Origin: Cydia pomonella
Lineage: Eukaryota > Arthropoda > Insecta > Lepidoptera > Tortricidae
DNA length: 64,000 nucleotides
Direction of reading: 5' to 3'
Assembly: GCF_033807575.1 (NCBI RefSeq)
Contig: NC_084729.1
Coordinates: forward strand, 3,844,001-3,908,000
Shown piece by piece: positions 57,808 to 64,000 of this stretch. The notes under the pieces were generated by a model. It had not been told where the DNA came from and searched no databases. It worked only from the letters and a program-made list of their open reading frames with translations. Position 1 is the first letter of the stretch. Each line of letters begins with the position of its first letter. A program made the translations under genes and the position numbers.

Positions 57808-58482
57808 AAAACCGGCCAAGAGCATGTCAGGCCATGCTCAGTGTAGGGTTCCGTAGTTACTCTTCCGTCACAATAAGCTAAACTGGAGCTTAAAGTATAG
57901 TAAATTGTTAACCAAGGGATGAAACGCGAGTTAAACAAATAGGCAAATTTGCATAATCAGTACCTAATTAAAGTCTTTTTTCTATGAAGGGGAACCTTTT
58001 TGCGATAACTCAAAAACAGCTAAACTGATCATGTCCGCTATAGTTTTCATTTAAAGTCTTTCTTAAGCTCTACTTCCACGATTTTTTTCATATTTTTTGG
58101 ACCTATGGTTCAAAAGTTAAGAGGGGGGGGGACACATTTTTTTTTCTTTCGGAGCGATTATCTCCGAATATATTCAATTTATCAAAAAATGTTTGTTGAA
58201 GACCCCTATTAGTTTTGAAAGCCCTTTCCAACGATACCCCACACTGTAGGGTTGAAGCAGAAAAAAAAATCACCCCCACTTTACGTGTAGGGGAGGTACC
58301 CTCAAAAAAATTACATTTTTAGATTTTATTGTACGACTTTGTCGGCTTTATTGATTTATATATCCATGCCGAATTTCAGCTTTCTAGCACTAACGACCAC
58401 GGAGCAAAGCCTCGGACAGACAGACAGACAGACGGACATGGCGAAACTATAAGGGTTCCTAGTTGACTACGGAACCCTAAAA
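57808..58482 (+). mobile_element. Interspersed retroelement (GGCCAAGAGCATGTCAGGCC head)
   Basis: Begins CCGGCCAAGAGCATGTC and GGGTTCCGTAGTTACTC; ends with repeated ACAG units, CTAGTTGACTACGGAACCCT and AAAAAG. No protein visible. Distinct from family C but of similar layout. Confidence 0.65.
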
Positions 58483-58534
58483 AGGGGGCCGCTACGTATA
58501 CTCATACGTATCATACGTGTGGGGTATCTTAGGG

Positions 58535-58839
58535 ATAATAATTCAGCCTATATACGTCCCACTGCTGGGCACAGGCCTCCTCTCATGCGCGAGAGGGCTC
58601 GGGCTATAGTCCCCACGCTAGCCCAATGCGGATTGGGGACTTCACATACACCTTTGAATTTCATCGCAGATGTATGCAGGTTTCCTTACGATGTTTTCCT
58701 TCACCGAAAAGCTAGTGGTAAATATCAAATGATATTTCGTACATAAGTTCCGAAAAACTCATTGGTACGAGCCAGGATTTGAACCCACGATCTCCGGATT
58801 GAAAGTCGGACGTCATATCCACTCGGCCACCACCGCTTT
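58535..58839 (-). mobile_element. SINE family B, chimeric 3' body
   Basis: tRNA-like head (minus) at 58770-58839; the distal body CACTGCTGGGCACAGGCCTC is of another widespread lepidopteran SINE type. Confidence 0.75.
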
Positions 58840-59314
58840 TCTTAGGGATAGGTCTTTAAAACTGATATTGAGGTTTCTAATATAATTTTTTTCTAAACTG
58901 AATAGTTTGCGCGAGTGACACTTCCAAAGTGGTAAAATATGTGTCCCCCCCCCCCCCCTGTAACTAAAAAAAATATATGATGTACATTACCATGCAAACT
59001 TCCACCGAAAATTGGTTTGAACGAGATCTATTAGTAAGTAGTTTTTTTTGAATACTTCATAAATGGTACGGAACCCTTCATGGGCGAGTCCGACTCGCAC
59101 TTGGCCGCTATTTTTCTTTATTTACGATAAGCAATTAAATTTTTGGTTTTTAATGGATTTGTTGTACAATTTATGATAGTTTACTCCTCATTCCATAAAT
59201 AATGATACTTTTACCTGAATTGTTAATTAAAAGTACCCTTAAGAAATACTATAAGTACTGAAGTTTATACTTACCGTGTTTTTTAAAATGCCAATTTTTT
59301 ATTATTATTTTTTA
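58840..59314. other. Intergenic stretch with family C remnant
   Basis: A run of C at 58945-58958 and an inverted family C head at 59066-59108 (GTCCGACTCGCACTTGGCC). Confidence 0.5.
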
Positions 59315-59573
59315 TTATGGGACGTTATTACACAAATTGGCTAAGTCCGACAGTAAGCTCGATAAGGCTTGTGTTGAGGGTACCTAGACAACGATATACA
59401 TATATAATACCTATATAAATATTTATAAATACTTAAATACATAGAAAACACCCATGACTCGGGAACAAATATCCATGCTCATCACACGAATAAATGCCTT
59501 TACCAGGATTTGAACCCGGGACCATCGGCTTCGTAGGCAGGGTCACTACCCACTAGGCCAAACTGGTCGTCAC
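59315..59573 (-). mobile_element. SINE family A, full copy
   Basis: Complete, ending with CTAGGCCAAACTGGTCGTC on plus. Confidence 0.85.
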
Positions 59574-59589
59574 AATGTATTTTACTTAA

Positions 59590-59832
59590 CTCGTATTCGA
59601 CGTTGCTTAACATCGGTGATTGGATGAGAACCTCGAGATTGGAAAGAAATATTTATTTTATTCTGTTTTTAGTATTTGTTGTTATAGCGGCAACAGAAAT
59701 ACCTACATCATCTGTAGAAATTTCAACTGCCTGATGGCCTGCCTGGTGACAGACGGACGGACGCACGGACGGACAGCGGAGTCTCAGTAATAGGGTCCCG
59801 TTTGACCCTTTGGGTACGGAAACCTAAAAAGA
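59590..59832 (+). mobile_element. Retroposon family C, head missing
   Basis: From CGTTGCTTAACATCGGTGAT to GGTACGGAAACCTAAAAAG. Its GTCTCAGTAATAGGGTCCCG gives the empty site for the MITE at 61647. Confidence 0.8.
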
Positions 59833-60241
59833 TGAAATTAGGTATGGAGATGGTTTGAGGCCCGAGGAAGGACATGATAGTGTTCATCAATCATGATCAA
59901 TCATCATCAATATCATCATCCCACGCAGACGAAGACGCGGGCAGAAGTTAGTTATCAGTTCTATTGAAAACCGGTAATTTACCGTGTAGGTATTACGTTT
60001 TGAATAGTAGTTTTAATGTAAATGAGCGTGTTAGCTTGAAATCGTATATTAATTATGAAGAGGGGGTTAACCATTGACTTATATAGTATGTCAAGCCATT
60101 TCTGTCAGTAGAAAAAAGCGGCGGCGCGAAGGGTTATTGTCCCATAGAAAATTTGAATTTCGCGTTGTATGTTGTTTGACAGGGGTTTACATATTAATGA
60201 ATGGCTAAAAAAGTTTTCCCAAAGTATCACCATCATCAGTG
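59833..60241. other. Intergenic stretch
   Basis: A short AATCATCATCAAT repeat near 59890; no gene. Confidence 0.4.
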
Positions 60242-60427
60242 CCCCTAGTGTAAATTTAGTCGATAGCGAAACGTGACGTACGCGTTTGCGTTAAGTCTCA
60301 TTTTTGTATGGGTTTTTGAACAGCGCGCCAAGCGGGACGTTTTGGAAAGTCAAAAATCTCATACAAAATGACACTTAACGCAAACGCGTACGTAACGTTT
60401 CGCTGTCGAAAATATTTACACTAGGGG
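60242..60427. mobile_element. 186-bp fold-back MITE (CCCCTAGTGTAAAT ends)
   Basis: Arms of about 60 bp containing GTACGCGTTTGCGTTAAGT. Confidence 0.85.
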
Positions 60428-60592
60428 TACAGGCCTTGTACATCTTTAGAGATGATTTAGGCAGCATCTACGATCTAGCGACAGCGCCGCTCGTGGCTAT
60501 ACATACCGATTCTTGAACGGCATAATCGTTCACATTTATGGCAAGTAAACTGAGGGCTCGCCCCGCTCCGACGCGACCCTCATCGCGCATCT

Positions 60593-60723
60593 GGGGGCCT
60601 AACGCGAAAACCGAAATTCGTAAATTGCGGGGATCTTTCTCTTTTACTCTCACTAAGATGTAATTAGAGTGACAGAGAAAAATGCCCGCAATTGACGAAC
60701 TTCGATTTTTGCGGTAGGCCCCC
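60593..60723. mobile_element. 131-bp fold-back MITE (GGGGGCCTAACGCG ends)
   Basis: GGGGGCCTAACGCGAAAACC pairs with the right arm ending TTGCGGTAGGCCCCC. Confidence 0.85.
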
Positions 60724-61392
60724 TGTTTAATGCCCGTTTTCGGGCCAAGTCTTAACTTATCCTAACATGGGTTTCGCGACCTCTTACAAGGATGTTCTCC
60801 CACTCAACACGGTTTGTTGCGAGGTCTTCCCAAAGTATCAGATCCTAAACTATTATACCCAAATTATCATTTCCCAAAAAAATGTTTGGCAAAACAATTT
60901 ATCCCAATTTTACAGTTAGCAATCCTATTTTTTGGCAAGTTATTGTTTAGCAAATAGTACAAATAAACAATTGTACCTATTTTATTAATGATAATGTGAC
61001 ACTGATGCACTTATTTTTCCATTTAAAATAATTCAGCAAGCAATGTATCACTGCTTTGTTTTAACTCAATCAATTTTTCGTGTTATGGCTCCATCAAGGT
61101 GTTGATGATTCTGCCAATGTCGAGGTTGGATAAGACACGGCTAGTATATGAATCTTATTACGGTCATAGACAGTGTTCGGTGGAGTATCCGATCTGCAAA
61201 GAAATAGAAATTACGACTAACTAATAGACTACATACAAGTTAAGCAATATGAACACTACACTATGTTTGTTTTAACTCAAAACGTCGCATTTACTGCCGC
61301 GACGTCACAACTGTCATAAGTGACTATGATGTACGAAAATTACGAAATACATTGCCGCTCGAAAAAAAAAATGCTTCGGTAATTAAGACTAA
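60724..61392. other. Intergenic stretch
   Basis: AT-rich; no exon or repeat recognised. Confidence 0.4.
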
Positions 61393-62115
61393 ATTAGAAA
61401 ACTGGCCAAGTGCGAGTCGGACTCGCGCACGAAGGGTTCCGTACCATTATCTATAAAAACGTCAAAAAAAATTACGTTTGTTGTATGGGAGGCCCCTTAA
61501 ATATTTATTTTATTCTGTTTTTTAGTATTTGTTGTTATACCAGCAACAAAATTACATCATCTGTGAAAATTTCAACTGTATAACTATCACGGTTCATGAG
61601 ATACAGCCTGGTGACACACGGACGTACGGATGGACGACGGTAGTAAGGGGTCATCCATTAATTACATCACACGTTTAGGGGGAGGGAGGGGATCAAGAAA
61701 ATGTGACATGTTGTGACAAGGGGGAGTCACAATCTTTGTGACGTCACTTTAACTTCGCCAGTATTTATTAAAAAAAAATTATTCTCTGTACAGTTAAATA
61801 ACGAGTTTTTATAACGTTAATCGTTTTATGCGGTTAATTTTCTTTCCTAGTCGGTTTTGTGTTATAATTACTAATATTTCTTTTGTCCAAAATAGTTTGA
61901 TAAAATTATAATAGTAACAAATTCGATTCGCCGATTTTGCTGAAAGAAAAATGCGAAAAATGTGACGTCACACCAGGGGGGAGGAGTTTGCCAAATGTGA
62001 CCAAGTGTGACAAGGAGGGGGGAGGGGTCGAAAAACCTAGAAATTCTTGTGATGTAATTAATGGATGACCCCTAATAGGATCCCGTTTTACCCTTTGGGT
62101 ACGGAACCCTAAAAA
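61393..62115 (+). mobile_element. Retroposon family C split by a PIF-like MITE
   Basis: CTGGCCAAGTGCGAGTCGGA head at 61399, body to 61646, resumes at 62073 with TAATAGGATCCCGTTTTACC. Confidence 0.88.
61647..62072. mobile_element. 426-bp PIF/Harbinger-like MITE, 25-bp perfect TIRs
   Basis: Ends start GGGGTCATCCATTAATTACA and are perfect inverted repeats for 25 bp. TAA is duplicated (61644-61646, 62073-62075), and the empty site exists at 59590-59832. A 3-bp TWA target is the PIF/Harbinger habit. Inner parts have repeated TGTGAC words and G-rich runs. Confidence 0.85.
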
Positions 62116-62244
62116 TTTTGCAGAATTGTTTTATAGCACTAACACCTTCGTCTAGTTTAAGTTTGCGGTTATATCAAAAATACACACTGTAGGTATATGA
62201 GGAGACCCGAAGCACTGTAGTAAAATAAATAATTTTACTACCGT

Positions 62245-62476
62245 ACAGAAAGGAATATGTCGGAGGATATGTCGTAGGGATGATGACCGATGGGGCCAGC
62301 GAGTACTGTTCTGGAGACCTGGACTGAGAAGCCGAGGTGACGGAAAACCACGAGCCAGATGGTCGGACGATATCAGAAAGACGGCAGGGCCGACCTGGCA
62401 TAGAACCGCCGCATACAGAACAACATGGAAATCCATGAAAGAGGCATATGTTCAGGAGTGGACGCATATATGCTGA
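62245..62476 (+). pseudogene. RTE-like reverse transcriptase C-terminal fragment
   Basis: CRRDDDRWGQRVLFWRPG, GKPRARWSDDIRKTAGPTW, YVQEWTHIC then TGA. Different lineage from the other RTE pieces; 5' part missing. Confidence 0.8.
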
Positions 62477-62951
62477 GAAGAGAGAAGAGACAGAAAGGAA
62501 ACTTCCTACAAAACTGAAGTTTGACAGCAATTCAGGGCCGAATCATGTCCCTTTCTAATGTATGGAACTATGCCTTTCGGCTATTTAGGGTTGTCAAAAT
62601 TCATGTAATTATCTTATCTGTGGTTGTGCACGCAAAGGAACGTCAAGTTTTACCAACCCTAATAATTGCTCGGAGCAATGCTGAGCCGAACGGAGCCGAG
62701 AACGCCCGAAAGCTCTAGTTTCCTCCCCCTGCCCGAAGTCCATATTCGGCCCATCTCTAGTTCAACTTCTTCCCGAGTATAATAGTAAATGGTAAATTAC
62801 ACATTTTCCTTGTTCATTCAAGAGTAACATGAGGCGTAGCTAATTAAGCTAATTGAGATGTCCCACGTTCTAATTAGCATTATTATGTGTGAAATATATG
62901 TGGTACTGTTTGCACATAAAATTTAATTAAATTAACTTAATTGATATGCAC
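62477..62951. other. Intergenic stretch
   Basis: Contains the 3' flank of the RTE piece; no gene. Confidence 0.4.
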
Positions 62952-63255
62952 AGAGTGCTGGTGGCCTAGCGGTACGAGCGTGCGATTCCACCCGGAGCTC
63001 GCGGGTTTAAACCCCGGCTGGTACCAATGAGTTTTTCGGAACTTATGTACGAAATATAATTTGGTATTTATGTACCAGCCGCTTTTAGGTGAAGGAAAAC
63101 ATCGTGAGGAAACCGGACTAATCCCAATAAGGCCTAGTTTACCCCCTGGGTTGGAAGGTCAGCCGGCAGTCGCTTTCGAAAAAACTAGTGCTTAAGCCAT
63201 TTCTTGGGATCAGTTGCCAAGCGGACCCCAGGCTCCAAAGAGCCGTGGCTCCAAT
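62952..63255 (+). mobile_element. SINE family B, full copy
   Basis: GTGCTGGTGGCCTAGCGGTA head, B box GGGTTTAAACCCC, body to GCCGTGGC. Confidence 0.85.
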
Positions 63256-63373
63256 GGTTATTGCTCACCTAGGTGTAACAATGTAAGATTAATAGAAATA
63301 AAATTTTACTACTTATATACTGTAGCCACGGATATTTTTTTGATGCTCTTCTCGTAAATTCTTAAAAAATGTA

Positions 63374-63505
63374 CTAGAGTCAGACTAAGATAAGTTGTCA
63401 GCAGTTTTGACAGCCCAGACAGTGCAAGTGTTATTTTAAATGTCAAACTTCTATGAAATGATGACGTTTACTTAACACTTGCACAGGCTGTGGACTATCA
63501 AAACT
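63374..63505. mobile_element. GTCAGACTAAG MITE, decayed
   Basis: Left arm GTCAGACTAAGATAAGTTGT; GCAAGTGTT and its inverse AACACTTGCACAGGC present; the right tip is lost. Confidence 0.65.
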
Positions 63506-63791
63506 TTAGCTAGGTTTTGAACATACAGACAAAAATATTGTATTCAAACGTTATTAAATTTAGAATAATAATGGTTTAAAAAATGTTATCAAATTTAGAA
63601 TCATCATCATCATCACAGGCCTTTGCGTCTATTGCAGACGATTTAAGCATTGCTGTTTAGACAACGGGTTTGGTGACTGTGGAGGCCGATGCGTGAGTGA
63701 ATTTAGAATAATAATATTAATAATGGTTCAAATACTTCAAATCTCCCAGGCTGACAAAGTGTTCCGGACTCTCCGCCATATTTTTTCATTC

Positions 63792-63823
63792 TATAAAAGG
63801 CAGCAATTATCAGTGTCTCAGTC
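63792..63823 (+). promoter_or_regulatory. TATA plus initiator core promoter candidate
   Basis: TATAAAAGG at 63792-63800 and TCAGTC at 63818-63823 put the start A 28 bp after the TATA T, canonical for arthropods. AATAAAG follows at about 63827. No start codon of a credible gene lies before 63918. It could be a solo LTR or an unrecognised promoter. Confidence 0.4.
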
Positions 63824-63917
63824 CTAAATAAAGAAGACTGACAATCCCCATACAAGGCCGCGAGAATAAATTAGTCATTGTTGTAATGTAAATATTATTT
63901 TAAAAAACCGCGCGAAC

Positions 63918-64000
63918 AAACAAGTGCGAGTCGGACTCGCCCACCGACCGAGGGTTCCGTACTTTTTAGTATTTGTTGTTATAGCGATAACAGAAATATA
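63918..64000 (+). mobile_element. Retroposon family C, cut by the window edge
   Basis: AACAAGTGCGAGTCGGACTC, GAGGGTTCCGT, TATTTGTTGTTATAGCGATA. Confidence 0.8.

Overview
The window looks like nuclear DNA of a moth or butterfly (Lepidoptera). The evidence is split genes with GT-AG introns, AT-rich background, repeated tRNA-headed SINEs and non-LTR retrotransposon tails of types I know from Lepidoptera, many short terminal-inverted-repeat elements (MITEs), and a one-exon defensin gene almost matching heliomicin, a noctuid moth peptide. All family names come from reading the sequence; no database search was run.

Host genes. (1) 614-713 and 3876-3964 (+) are the last two coding exons of the DEAD-box helicase DDX41/abstrakt; the rest of the gene lies left of the window. 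(2) 44257 down to 17923 (-) is a gene I could assemble completely: nine exons, every junction in phase, 391 codons plus stop, with an N-terminal THAP (C2CH) zinc finger and a basic nuclear-localisation-like region near the C terminus. (3) 54317-54081 (-) is a 78-residue, probably tail-anchored, membrane protein of unknown function. (4) 56743-56525 (-) is a heliomicin-type antifungal defensin precursor with a TATA box. A weak 60-codon frame at 44664 (+) may be the start of a gene divergent from the THAP gene.

Layout. 0-4.5 kb: DDX41 3' end, its last intron filled by a mariner relic and TTAA- or CTAA-bounded MITEs. 4.5-17.8 kb: intergenic, mostly fold-back MITEs. 17.9-44.3 kb: the THAP gene; its introns carry an 80-bp minisatellite (18.2-19.4 kb), a decayed copy of exon 8, nested transposons with RTE fragments (20.9-23.8 kb), a 4.2-kb inverted satellite element (26.3-30.5 kb), a tandem copy of exon 5, and a hAT-like element hosting two other insertions (37.9-39.1 kb). 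44.3-49.7 kb: a broken Merlin/IS1016-type transposase beside a 5'-truncated LINE. 49.7-50.4 kb: a GC-rich, structured island preceded by a duplicated promoter-like module that I cannot explain. 50.6-64 kb: SINEs, hAT and fold-back MITEs, the two small host genes, more retroelement pieces, and a TATA/initiator promoter candidate at 63.8 kb.

The most unusual features are: the intronic satellite element whose two arms are in opposite orientation and bounded by inverted repeats, so that the THAP pre-mRNA should contain a hairpin with an arm of about 1.3 kb; the tandem duplicate of exon 5, which fits only as a mutually exclusive exon; and the GC island with duplicated CCAAT/CACGTG modules and a TATA box. 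MITE insertions can be checked inside the window, because several lie in repeats that have a second, uninterrupted copy nearby.
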